Assembly: GCA_021613335.1 (NCBI GenBank)
Contig: JAJTWR010000239.1
Location: forward strand, 777,501-841,500
From: Whitmania pigra
Lineage: Eukaryota; Annelida; Clitellata; Hirudinida; Haemopidae
Reading direction: 5' to 3'
DNA length: 64,000 bases
Below, piece after piece: positions 52,161 to 64,000 of this stretch. Positions within the stretch are counted from its first letter, which is position 1. Each line of letters starts with the position of its first letter. The notes under the pieces were generated by a model that was not told the DNA's origin, searched no databases, and was given only the letters and a program-made list of their open reading frames with translations. Position numbers and translations under genes: made by a program.

Positions 52161-53117
52161 GAGTTAATAATAAGTGAGCCAGTTTTAAGACTGATCGCTT
52201 CTTTTTTTATATTTGAAGCCGTTTTTAGAATCTGGTTTTGCAATCTCAAAGTAAAATTAAATTAAATGATTTTTTAAAAACACATTTTAGCTAGGAAAAC
52301 AAGCTTGCAATTTAATTTTTAAATTAAACTTCTGCTATGAAAGCAAGACTTGGTTTTGTTCATGGTTCACGTAAATACTGAAGCATCAGACAACATAAGC
52401 TCTAGGATTACGTTTGATTTATTACAAACGAATGATCTTCATCTAATCAATTGTTTCTTCTACATCAGACCAAACAACTTAAATGACTTTGCAGTAAAAA
52501 CGTGTCAAACATCATCATCAACAGAAATAAAATTCAATCAACAGTGAAGCTTTCAGTTCACGAGTTTGGGGGTCGCAATCAAAACAAGCTGACATTTTCA
52601 ATCGGCAAAATAATCAATAAATTAAAATTGATGGGCAATACAAAAATGGTCAGTTAATACAAAAGAATTCATGAGAAATATAAAAACACAACTTAAATTA
52701 CAAACAATTGCATTCGAACGACTCGATAAAGCAAAAAGTTTTAAAAATTTGGGGGTTAAAATCAACCCGTGGCTCAAAACAACAGGAGGTCGCATCTTCG
52801 GGAAGCTTCGAGGGACTGCACGAGCATCGAGTCGTCGTGACTTCTCCTCAGAGATTCTTTGCTGCTGCATTCAGGCACTTGAAAAGATGCAAATGATTGG
52901 TCATATTCATTTTATCTGCATTTTAAAGTCAATCAAACTCAAATGTTTAATCTTGCATCTGATCACTCAAAGGCTTTCAAGTGAGGAGCATTATAATTTA
53001 AATAATTAACTATTGTCAAATAAGTAATTTAATTAGTGACATGTGCAAGGAAAAGTCGAACATGGCTTCGCATTTACTTTTAAATCTCAGAACAAAAACC
53101 AAACATTCATTCAGTTA
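52161..53117. other. Region 3' of ANKRD27 gene
   Basis: On the minus strand at 52760-52870 a frame ESLRRSHDDSMLVQSLEASR ends in a stop and could be an alternative terminal exon of ANKRD27, but no acceptor in the correct phase was found. Otherwise AT-rich with nothing recognised. Confidence 0.35.
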
Positions 53118-56100
53118 TCACTCACCAGGAAGAAAGTTCACATTCCAACTGTTCCTCCTCCGCTTCGGACGGACGATGGGCAGACCTTCGAAGATGCTCT
53201 GATCATTCGACAAGGATGACGACCCATACTTTTTGACTGCTTTTGATAAAGCGGCGAGCAACATGCTCTCTGCCAACGAACGTCTCATTTGTGAGCTCTG
53301 AAAGATCCATTTCTCTTGCTTTATACAAAACTAAGGTTCATTTAACGTTGGCATATATAGTCAAAAATTCATTAATTTTTATCTTTGCCTGTAATTTCAA
53401 CAAGTAAATTAAATCAATAATACTAACGTCACAACTGTGTACTAACACCACTATTGCGGATAGCTTACAATTACTCTACCGGAGAATCCATTCGAAGCCC
53501 CCGTTGCAAGTTAACAAAATTTAAAAGAAAAAAAAAACAGAACGAGAACAAAAACAAAATTCTCAACCTTGAACCTGTGCAGATTGGTGCACCTGGCAGC
53601 ATCTTCTCCAAAGAGAAGGAGCAAGAAAACCATGTTCGCATCTGCTGACCTCAGTGCCTTGTCGACGGGGGTTTGGTACTGCACGTTCAACTTGCCCACC
53701 TCGGCACCAAACTATGATAGGGTTGTACAGAAATTATATTGTTTGATAAAAGAGCAAAATTATCATTTTTTTGCTTTTATCATTTTTATCATTTAATCAT
53801 TCCATAGTTTGTTTAAAAATGCAGATTATGATTTTAAAACTTTAAGTTGTTTTATTTATCAGATATATTGAATTAATTTTTAAAAAACTCAAACTGACAA
53901 GTAGAAGGAGAAGTGCATGCTTGAAGTAATGATGGCGAGAACAGAAGTGGAGGGCACATTCGTTGAATCCATCAATGGCATTGACGTCTGCTCCGTACTG
54001 AATCAGCAGGTGAACAATCTGCAATTGGTCCTTATCATCATCATCATCTTCAAAAACATTATGATAAATTTCCATGAAATTTTTATCAGTGTAAGTTTTG
54101 CTTAATCTGAGTTCGAAATAAATCAAAAGTAGAACATTGACCATTAGTTTTAAAATAAGTGTTGCCAGCTAAAACGTCAAAGTCAGCCAAACAATTAATT
54201 AACTAAATAATGTTAACTTGTAGAATGATATATGGACAGCAGAAAATTGATATTAACTAACCTTAACCGAAGGTTGTTGACAGGCCAAGTGAAGCAGAGA
54301 TGACCTGCAAGGGGGTGCTCGGTCGGCACAGTTGACCGAGGCCCCCCTCATGAGAAGCAGACGAGTAAGTTCCACGTGTCCGTGTTTGCACGACGCGTGT
54401 AGGGGCGAGAGACCCTCGGCAGACGTCACGTTGACGTTGAGTTTGTTAGATGTTTTCTGATTGGATGGTGACAGCTAGAATGAGAATTATTCCATTTTAT
54501 AATGATCAATCTGCTTGTAATAACGAATTTTAAGTTTCAATAATTATAATTATATAAACATAACATTTAACCTTCACGACATCAATTATTATATTCATTT
54601 TTTAAAACAGAATAATAATAATATTCGTTGGTAATGTATAAGTCATTCAATAGCCAAAAAATGATAAGCGTGCTTACCCATTGAGCGTGAATACACTTTG
54701 CACACTGGCACAGAGGATGGCAGAGCTTAACTTTTGTGATGTCAACAAAGGCGGCTTCAGGGTGGTCCTGCTCGTATTCCGACCAACGAAGCAAGGACTT
54801 GACCTGTCGTTCGAATAATGTAATGATCGAATATTCATTACCCTTCTAATTAAGCTGATATTGCAAGTAGTTGAGTGCTAAATTTAATAGATCAATATAT
54901 TATTTAAATCGAAAGACTTCCAAAATCAATTGTACCTTGTTGATGCAACCTTCTCGACAGGCTATCAAAAGATCTCTTGCACGCCCTTCAACATCCTCAT
55001 CGTCGACATGTTTTTTTATGTCGTCTGTAGCGGTAATGACGATCGGTGGTGAACGTGCATTAGTGGAATGTTGTACATGGGGTAGTGAATTGAAGATGGT
55101 GGAATCATCGTCATCATCGTCATCATCATGAGACGAATACTTTTTATCACTTCGTCTGCCTGTTAAACTTTCCATGTAGTCTTCGTTGATTCTTTCGGCG
55201 ACGAGTCGCTTCGCTTTCCTCGCTTGGCTGGCCTTGGAAGAGGATGAGGAGGAAAACGAAGATGTGGTGGGTGATGATAACGATGATTCAGAGAAAGATT
55301 GCGTGAGACCGAATTCAATGTCGGGCTGAAGCGAGTTCCGCGAGAATGCGAGCCTGTCTCCTTTCTCCGGTGCCAGTGAATATTTTCTCTGGAGGTGCAA
55401 GATATGCAACTATAAATCAAAAACAGCAGAGAAATACCTAATTAGAATTAATTATGAAGCAACAAAGTTTTGACAATGAAAATATATTTAACTAAATGCC
55501 AACAATTACTAACCATGAACAACAGATTTTAGTTAATTACCATATTCAATGCTTCCAAGAGCATAACAATAACATTAATTGGACTCACTCTCGTCATCAA
55601 GGTGACCATCTTGTCTTCCTCAGTAGCAGCCTTCAGGATGAGTTGGCAGAGGGAAAGATCAGGTGCAAGATCAGAAGGCAGGAGGTGTTGCTTGTTCCTC
55701 TTGAGACTCGAGGCACCACTTTCCAACAGACATTCACAGATCTCCTCTGTCATGAATTTGACAATCCTCTCAAATCAATGAGTTACTATCGTCTCGAAAG
55801 TGTCATTGGTAGTAATAACGATGACAAGAAATTAAATTATTGCAAAGCAAAATGAAATCCTGATATTACTGTAATAATTAATATATTATTATTGATAATA
55901 TAATAATTACTAATTATATAATAAATATTATTATTAATAATTAACATAATTTCTTTCCTACCATAGCCCCATCTGGCAGCAATGTGAAGAGGAGTGTCGA
56001 TTGCTTGTTGACGGCATTCAAGTCCAACTTCTTCGACGGTTGATCCACAAATATGAGAGCCTTCACACACTGTCACAAACAAGAGAAAAATGTCAACGAA

Positions 56101-59100
56101 ATCATTTACATTAACAAAATGTGATCGTTAATTCAACATTTTGGAAAACTATTAAAATGAGGTTCAGCTGATGTCTTGTGATGTTGTTATAACTCTTTTT
56201 TTTACATTTTTTACAACAATCACGGACGAGGCAAACCCACCTGCAGATGACCGTGAAACACTGCAGTGTGGAGAACGTTGTTGCCGCTCGCATCCGCAGC
56301 TCGTACGTCCGCTCCGTGGCTGAGCAGTAAAAGCTATAAATGGTCGGCATTAAAACAACCATTAATATTCATTAGATTAATTCAGTCATCCCTTCTGACC
56401 AGATGCTCAGTGGCACTCAGACTTACCACAAGAACTTGGAATCCCATGATGCAGGCCAAGTGGAGAGGCTGGTAACCAAGTTGGCAGACGTCACTCACAC
56501 TGGCGCCATTGTTCAACAGCCAGTCGACAATGTCATGGTGACTCAAGATGCAGGCAACGTGCAATGCTGTTTGTTAGTTGTGGCAATGAAATTCAAATAT
56601 CAAATTATACTTTTTATCCAATGGAGACCAAATGATTTTTTAAATTATCCTTGTAAGTGCAGTGGATATTCATTAAAAGATAGATAAATTACTATTTCTA
56701 GCAGAAATACTTCAAAATCAAGCTCGATGTTATTGGAAAAATAAATAATCTTAAAGAATCACAACGTCAGCTTCGATAAAACATTCATTCAAAGTACCTG
56801 TAAAGCCAGCCTCGTTGTATACACCCAGGGCCTGTTTGATGGAGCAACCCTCTCCCATCTCACTGCCCCTGGTGCATCGAGGGCAGGAACAGAGGGGGTG
56901 GCACATTGGTAACTGCTCCCGGCAAGCTTCAACTTTTGCTTTCAATTCTTCCAAACCAATGAGGTTGTTCTCCAGCACACACTAGTTGTAAAAACAAGAT
57001 GATATTCAGCTGTCAAGTAATAACAAGGAGGTGTGGAATAAAATGTAACAGATTATAACATGAACCATGAAGTTCATTTGCATAAAGCAATGTCATCAAA
57101 GGAAATATTTCCGAGCAGCAAACAACTTACTCGGAAAATTTCCTTGACCACTGGAGATGTTGATTCATTCGCTGAGAATTCCAATGGCTGAAAAAAATAC
57201 TCATTAATTGATCTGTTAATTTCTAAGTTGTTAACACAAGTTATTTTATGAAAAATAAAAATGCTTAAAAACCCTAAGCTTAACAACCTAATTATTGAAA
57301 ATTTAAAAATTCTAGCTAAGGATGGAATAATTGTCTCATATAACTTTATTATAAAACAAATTGATTCAATGGCTGACCATGATGGTTTCACTCCAAATGT
57401 CAAAGGAATTGATCTTGTCTGACATGAGATAAACCATGCTTGCTTCAAGTGTTGTCAGGAAGTACCTGTTTGAGAATTTAGACAAGAAATAATGATCGAT
57501 GGGCTGGATGAAATCTCGATGACAAATAAATACAACAAATAAATGAACAAATAAAAATAAATCTTATTAAAGTTCACGTTCATTGAAGATGTCTAACTCG
57601 AGTTCTTGATCGAAGTGTGAGCTTGAAAAACAGAAGTTCCTCATGAGAAGCAGATGGCACCACCAGTTGTTCATGTTTGACTTTGCAATGAGGAAGGCGC
57701 AGACTGGAATCAATTCATCCGACGTCATCGTGGAGAAGTGGCCTGGAACATATCATCATCGTCATCATCATCATTTGTGTTGTAATATTCTTTTTAATCC
57801 ATCTCATTATCCCAAAACATAAATCTAAATCTCGGTAAGATTAATTAATTAAGTAATATTGCTTCCTAATTGTGACTCAAACCGTTGGAATGCTTTAAAG
57901 TTCAAACACACCCTCCTGAGCCGGCAGCGAGTACAGAAGTGAATAGAAGACTTTCCTCAAATGGTAGATTTTGGCATTTGGGGTTACGTGTCGCGTGAAG
58001 CCGTTCAGGATTGTTCGACTGCGTTCGAGACTTGAACTGACGAAGAAAGGAGTTCTTGACATTTCGTTCATAATTAAATGGTAAATATTTAATTAAGTAA
58101 CTGTACTAATAAAGCCAAATGATTTTTTGCTCGAGCTTAATATTCATGAATTTGTTGCCTAAATTGAATATTCGTGAATGCGAAATGAGTTCCTAACTTG
58201 TTGTCGAGATTCACACCGAGATGTTCGAGTTCCAAGCGGTCTGTCAAGTTCCTGGTGACCCTGTTGAGTTTGCAATCTCTCTCCTTCGTGTGCATTCCTA
58301 TCAGCCTCATCAGCTGTCTGTAGATTCGATGCATGATGAAGGTCTGAGGGTATAAAAAGTGATGCAATTTTACATTATCTAGGCAACTTGCACATTGTAT
58401 CTAGTGAAATAATATTCATAATAATTCATGATGTTATTTAAAATCTTTCGATTACTTGAAAATGTAGGAAATTAATAAGTGATCGAACATAAAACAATAA
58501 TAACCTCTAAGGCCAGGAACATGCCATAGTGAGAAGTTGATTTTTTCTAGACATTTTGAGATAAATTTTTTTGTTAAAAATGAAAATGCTATCATAAAAT
58601 TACATGTAATTGCTTACAAATTGAGGAGTTCGCAAAAGAAACTTCACCAGGGATTCATAAGTTTTCTTCACTTTATCCTTTGAAGAAATCATCGAAATTG
58701 CAATTTTTCTTGCTAAAGTTTCAACCCTGTAATTGTTGCTAGCAAGAGGAAATGTTGAACTTACAATCACTTCTTCGAGCGACAGACTTCGGCTGGAATT
58801 AAGTTCGTTTGCCAGTTGATCCAAAGTCTTCGTCAGTTGGAACTTGATCCTCGTGCCTCCTGCCATGTTTGAAGCGAAACATTGAAAGCATGCTTAAGCT
58901 GATGAATGGCTTTTAAAAGTGGATAAAATTAAAATTATTCTCAATAAGACATCAATAATACAATTAATTAATTAATAATAATTATTATTAATAGTGGGTA
59001 TTTCTTATTATATAACTTTCGACTACATAATTAGTTAAATAAATTTCAAATAAGTGACAATTAGGAGGACTTTCTGAAGATGTAAGAAAATGAACCAAGG

Positions 59101-60568
59101 CAATTAATTATGTTAATTAAGTAATTAGTAATGTTAATTGCACAATTAATTATATTAAAGAGGTGATTATAATGTTAATTAAACAATCAGTTGTTGGAAT
59201 GGTCATGTATCATAGGATATTAGTTTAAATCTCCCATTTAGAACGAACTTGGATATCCCCACAGATGCTGGCAGCTGTCCTCAAAGTTGAGTTGGGCCAC
59301 ATCAATTTTTATCTTCTTACACTTCAATACTTCTGCAGCCAAAGGTCAGGTATAAGCCAACAAATTGTGGATTTAATATAAATAAAATTTAATTAAAAAT
59401 AAATCAATTGAAACCTATGTTTATTTTGAAATGTTACTTTATTTAATTTGGATAACAAATGTACAGCTACAAAATGTGCATCATCAGAAATCCATATAAA
59501 AATTGTTTTATTAGTATCCATTGCATATATTTAATGACAATAATAAAGCCATATTTAATGACAAGCAGGTTTTATGGCGGGCAACCGTTGGCATTCTGAT
59601 CATCGACAGCAGACGTTCCTCCTTGAAGTGGGTGGCTGATGCAAATCACCCTGTAACTGCCCTCTTCATTGTTGTAAAACAGCTCTTCAAATAGCACTTT
59701 AGCCTACAATTCAGATTACAAAATTAGCTTCACAGGGGCCTTCTAATCTAATTGCCTACATATACAAACACACACAATTACACACATGTTGCCTGATTTG
59801 TTCCCTGGGGGGGGGCTAATTTGCAAATCAATGCAACACCAAGCAATGTTTGATATGACAACAATGAATTCCAACACCTACAACAAGCCTTGAAATCTTT
59901 ATAATTTATACAATGACCTACAATTGGCCATTATACCCAAAAACAGTATGATAAAATGTGCAATCAACTGTCAAAGTCATTTCATTATCAAATCGCAAGC
60001 ATTTGAGAAATGTAGAAATCCTTAAAAAATTTGATCACCTGTCTATTTTCACTGAAACCTCTGCCAGTTGATATTATTCCAGATCTAATCACCAATTCCT
60101 AGAAATATCAATAGATTCATTATATTTTTTAAATAATACAAAAATTATATTTTAAATATGTAAGTTACAAAATAAATTAATAAATGAGAACTGTATCCAT
60201 GCCTTTTTATTGAGTGTATAAAATTCATTTGGATCATCCTCTTGTGCCTTGACAATGTGGCTTTCAATATTGTCAAGGCATAAATCCAGTCCTTCAAGAG
60301 AATTTTTACAGGGCACCAATACCTAAAAGCGTTAAAAGATAACAATTAAAATTAAATCAGACCTTCATTTATTTATTAGACTTTAGTTTACTTATTAACT
60401 AATAGATCCTTACTAATAACGGTTAAAAATAACTTGTAACACTCAAAATCATGTGAGCAAACTAACCATCCATCCTGACACGGACACTAGATCAAGGATA
60501 TTTGAAAAAGAATGTTGAATAGTTTGAAAAAAGGAATTCTCATAGAGTTCTTCGTCATAATGATCCAT
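53118..60568 (-). CDS. ANKRD27: ANKRD27 / VARP orthologue, 22 exons
   Basis: Exons: 60568-60467, 60322-60203, 60098-60039, 59703-59586, 59332-59249, 58859-58618, 58343-58198, 58036-57912, 57742-57598, 57465-57378, 57187-57131, 56981-56798, 56566-56427, 56333-56241, 56069-55962, 55746-55589, 55409-54936, 54803-54678, 54474-54262, 54018-53899, 53711-53568, 53297-53118. Phases agree throughout except one base missing in exon 15, giving about 1075 aa (human about 1050). The start MDHYDEELYENSFF and VLVPCKNSL match the VARP N-terminus. Residues ~243-410 are the VPS9 Rab-GEF domain (LRKVFYSLLYSLP, MTSDELIPVCAFLIAKSN, YFLTTLEASMVYLM). Ankyrin repeats lie in two blocks, each preceded by the zinc motif known in VARP to bind retromer VPS29: MCHPLCSCPRC (C456) and LCHPLCQCAKC (C843). 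VARP acts on endosomes with Rab21, Rab32/38 and VAMP7. Exon 5 and the C-terminus (exon 22 could instead splice at gtgagt) are the weakest calls. Confidence 0.9.
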
Positions 60569-60760
60569 CAACAGATAATCAATCAAAAACCAGAATAACA
60601 AACTCAAGAAAACAAAACAAAAACAGAAACTAACAACCAAAGATAAACGAAACTAAGATGCTAATCACCCCGGCAGAAAAAGCATAAAATATTTATAAAT
60701 AATTTAGATAAACAAATTAAATTTAATTAAATTTAGTTAAATAAAATCAGTAAAGCAAAA
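60569..60760. promoter_or_regulatory. Probable ANKRD27 5' flank
   Basis: 192 bp between the ANKRD27 start codon and a plus-strand open frame. AT-rich without a clear TATA box or known motif; the call rests on position only. Confidence 0.25.
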
Positions 60761-61006
60761 ATGTCTCCTAAACTAAATTTTAAATCAATGAGGAAAGGAT
60801 CCGGAAGGTACACTTTGGCAAGGCACGGATTTCGACATCTTTTTACTTCTATCATTTGGGCATTTGTATTTGTTGAATACAATAGCAACAAATTCGATGT
60901 GTTAGTTTTTCCAAGGATCAATATTCTAGAGAATAAGCCAAGACTCAAAAGAATTGACCGATATTACGTGAGGCTTATACATAGGGACGTCATTTGGGGG
61001 GCTTGA
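60761..61006 (+). CDS. Unrecognised 81-codon open frame
   Basis: ATG in a fair context (aaaatgt), no simple repeats, mixed composition with many basic residues (MSPKLNFKSMRKGSGRYTLA ... DVLVFPRINILENKPRL). It diverges from ANKRD27 by under 200 bp. No family recognised; it may be chance. Confidence 0.2.
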   Translation: MSPKLNFKSMRKGSGRYTLARHGFRHLFTSIIWAFVFVEYNSNKFDVLVFPRINILENKPRLKRIDRYYVRLIHRDVIWGA

Positions 61007-61377
61007 AATGACGTCTCTGACGAAAAGCACACGTAATTTTATTTTCCAGTAGTAAAGCTTTAACTTTTGCGAACAGCGGGCAAAGTTATAGTCAATTAAT
61101 TTTTGAGAAGTTTTTGGTAAATCGGTTTGAAGTTTTGCTTTCTCTATCCCAAATAAGAATTTTCCACTTGTCTTCCGCCAGCAGACACTTATATCATGGT
61201 AAAAACCTAGTCTTTAACGTAGCTGAAGTTAGCAGACACTTAAATTTAATTTCTAATGCGAAATTTCAAATCATAATATTTGGAAACTACGTTTCAAATG
61301 CTTTTCAAAAATGTTTATAAATCAATTGACGGAAGATTTTAAAATTTTTGAAGTTATTAGAAATTTGAGGAATTCGT
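61007..61377. other. Unique sequence bordering the satellite
   Basis: Mixed AT-rich sequence. The short phrase agcagacactta occurs twice (61180 and 61230). The satellite begins at about 61378. Confidence 0.4.
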
Positions 61378-64000
61378 TCAAAAGTCTTCTTACTCAGTAA
61401 CTACAATTTTTCGACTGACGAAATGTGCATCAAAATGTTCGTTAAGATTTACTTTCCAAATATGTATACCTTATTAGCTGATAATTTTGGGGAACAACAT
61501 AAGTGCTTAAAATATCGCGAGACATCTTAAGCGGAGGTCCTTCCATTAATGGAATGTCTTGCAAGTCTTCTTACTCAGTAACTACAATTTTTCGACTGAC
61601 GAAATGTGCATCAAAATGTTCGTTAAGATTTCTACTTTCCAAATATGTATACCTTATTAGCCGAAAAAGATGTGGAACAACATAAGTGCTTAAAATATCG
61701 CGAGACATCTTAAGCGGAAGTCCTTCCATTAATGGAATGTCTTGCAAGTCTTCTTACTCAGTAACTACAATTTTTCGACTGACGAAATGTGCATCAAAAT
61801 GTTCGTTAAGATTTCTACTTTCCAAATATGTATACCTTATTAGCCGAAAAAGATGTGGAACAACATAAGTGCTTAAAATATCGCGAGACATCTTAAGCGG
61901 AAGTCCTTCCATTAATGGAATGTCTTGCAAGTCTTCTTACTCAGTAACTACAATTTTTCGACTGACGAAATGTGCATCAAAATGTTCGTTAAGATTTCTA
62001 CTTTCCAAATATGTATACCTTATTAGCCGAAAAAGATGTGGAACAACATAAGTGCTTAAAATATCGCGAGACATCTTAAGCGGAAGTCCTTCCATTAATG
62101 GAATGTCTTGCAAGTCTTCTTACTCAGTAACTACAATTTTTCGACTGACGAAATGTGCATCAAAATGTTCGTTAAGATTTCTACTTTCTAAATATGTATA
62201 CCTTATTAGCTGATAATTTTGGGGAACAACATAAGTGCTTAAAATATCGCGAGACATCTTAAGCGGAGGTCCTTCCATTAATGGAATGTCTTGCAAGTCT
62301 TCTTACTCAGTAACTACAATTTTTCGACTGACGACGAAATGTGCATCAAAATGTTCGTTAAGATTTCTACTTTCCAATATGTATACCTTATTAGCCGAAA
62401 AAGATGTGGAACAACATAAGTGCTTAAAATATCGCGAGACATCTTAAGCGGAAGTCCTTCCATTAATGGAATGTCTTGCAAGTCTTCTTACTCAGTAACT
62501 ACAATTTTTCGACTGACGAAATGTGCATCAAAATGTTCGTTAAGATTTCTACTTTCCAAATATGTATACCTTATTAGCCGAAAAAGATGTGGAACAACAT
62601 AAGTGCTTAAAATATCGCGAGACATCTTAAGCGGAAGTCCTTCCATTAATGGAATGTCTTGCAAGTCTTCTTACTCAGTAACTACAATTTTTCGACTGAC
62701 GAAATGTGCATCAAAATGTTCGTTAAGATTTCTACTTTCCAAATATGTATACCTTATTAGCTGATAATTTTGGGGAACAACATAAGTGCTTAAAATATCG
62801 CGAGACATCTTAAGCGGAGGTCCTTCCATTAATGGAATGTCTTGCAAGTCTTCTTACTCAGTAACTACAATTTTTCGACTGACGAAATGTGCATCAAAAT
62901 GTTCGTTAAGATTTCTACTTTCCAATATGTATACCTTATTAGCCGAAAAAGATGTGGAACAACATAAGTGCTTAAAATATCGCGAGACATCTTAAGCGGA
63001 AGTCCTTCCATTAATGGAATGTCTTGCAAGTCTTCTTACTCAGTAACTACAATTTTTCGACTGACGAAATGTGCATCAAAATGTTCGTTAAGATTTCTAC
63101 TTTCCAAATATGTATACCTTATTAGCCGAAAAAGATGTGGAACAACATAAGTGCTTAAAATATCGCGAGACATCTTAAGCGGAAGTCCTTCCATTAATGG
63201 AATGTCTTGCAAGTCTTCTTACTCAGTAACTACAATTTTTCGACTGACGAAATGTGCATCAAAATGTTCGTTAAGATTTCTACTTTCCAAATATGTATAC
63301 CTTATTAGCTGATAATTTTGGGGAACAACATAAGTGCTTAAAATATCGCGAGACATCTTAAGCGGGTCCTTCCATTAATGGAATGTCTTGCAAGTCTTCT
63401 TACTCAGTAACTACAATTTTTCGACTGACGAAATGTGCATCAAAATGTTCGTTAAGATTTCTACTTTCCAAATATGTATACCTTATTAGCCGAAAAAGAT
63501 GTGGAACAACATAAGTGCTTAAAATATCGCGAGACATCTTAAGCGGAAGTCCTTCCATTAATGGAATGTCTTGCAAGTCTTCTTACTCAGTAACTACAAT
63601 TTTTCGACTGACGAAATGTGCATCAAAATGTTCGTTAAGATTTCTACTTTCCAAATATGTATACCTTATTAGCCGAAAAAGATGTGGAACAACATAAGTG
63701 CTTAAAATATCGCGAGACATCTTAAGCGGAAGTCCTTCCATTAATGGAATGTCTTGCAAGTCTCTTACTCAGTAACTACAATTTTTCGACTGACGAAATG
63801 TGCATCAAAATGTTCGTTAAGATTTCTACTTTCCAAATATGTATACCTTATTAGCCGAAAAAGATGTGTGGAACAACATAAGTGCTTAAAATATCGCGAG
63901 ACATCTTAAGCGGAAGTCCTTCCATTAATGGAATGTCTTGCAAGTCTTCTTACTCAGTAACTACAATTTTTCGACTGACGAAATGTGCATCAAAATGTTC
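61378..64000. repeat. 183-bp tandem satellite, array runs off the window
   Basis: Over 14 units of about 183 bp, nearly identical. Each contains cttactcagtaactacaatt, tcaaaatgttcgttaagatt, taagtgcttaaaatatcgcg and the 14-bp palindrome ttccattaatggaa. Two end types occur. Type A reads gccgaaaaagatgtggaaca. Type B reads gctgataattttggggaaca and ends units at about 61498, 62227, 62778 and 63325. Units after a B usually carry gcggagg (gcggg once) instead of gcggaag, and two carry ccaatatg instead of ccaaatatg. The first unit is slightly shortened (atttactttcc for atttctactttcc). The right boundary is beyond 64000. Confidence 0.97.

Noticed and set aside
52760..52870. Extra 3' exon of ANKRD27
   Set aside because: No acceptor joins it in phase with the exon ending near 53126; exon 22 also has its own in-frame stop.
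61503..63697. A family of small tandem genes of 60 codons
   Set aside because: The frames begin with GTG rather than ATG, lie in a satellite array, and several units have frame-breaking indels. Reported as a satellite instead.
61378..64000. CRISPR-like array
   Set aside because: There are no unique spacers; the whole 183-bp unit is repeated, and the DNA is eukaryotic.

Overview
This window is AT-rich metazoan nuclear DNA. Its genes are split by short GT-AG introns and show no operons or bacterial-type signals. Intergenic and intronic DNA is crowded with trinucleotide microsatellites, and there are many DNA-transposon remnants. The recognisable genes (an ANKRD27/VARP orthologue, a FAM78 protein, an AMP-binding acyl-CoA synthetase, a BAK-like BH3 exon) point to an invertebrate bilaterian. 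The overall style would fit a lophotrochozoan such as a leech, but that is a guess from style, not something the sequence proves.

Layout. Positions 1-13600 are mostly gene-poor: (TAA)n tracts, a palindromic Tc1-like transposon (2503-3897), a MITE-like element (6720-7831) nested in a dispersed repeat, and a broken minus-strand copy of the splicing factor PLRG1 (8490-9425). From 13608 to 17107 lies a five-exon FAM78 gene (minus, 591 aa by splicing). From 18816 to 20100 lies a two-exon LRR type I membrane protein (minus, 377 aa). From 20.1 to 32.7 kb there are mainly microsatellites, minisatellites and hAT debris, plus a possible TATA promoter at 27.34 kb. A plus-strand exon at 32711-32926 encodes a BAK-type BH3 motif. 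An 11-exon acyl-CoA synthetase (minus, 594 aa) occupies 35656-40504.

From 41 to 52 kb the DNA is accessory: a 5S rRNA-derived fragment, a composite hAT element with an 8-bp target duplication, a Tc1 remnant, an ankyrin pseudogene, a second PLRG1-like copy (plus strand, one frameshift), a fold-back transposon with tandem-repeat arms and a perfect 9-bp target duplication, and a 360-bp (TAA)n tract. From 53118 to 60568 lies a 22-exon ANKRD27/VARP gene (minus), whose exon phases join into about 1075 aa except for one apparent missing base. The window ends inside a 183-bp tandem satellite (from about 61378) with a three-unit higher-order pattern.

The genes are unrelated housekeeping or signalling genes rather than a pathway: endosomal trafficking (ANKRD27), lipid/acid activation (AMP-binding enzyme), apoptosis (BH3 exon) and cell-surface recognition (LRR). 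The most unusual features are the fold-back element family and the higher-order satellite. Exon limits were placed by eye from splice consensus, phase agreement and remembered family sequence; no search was run.
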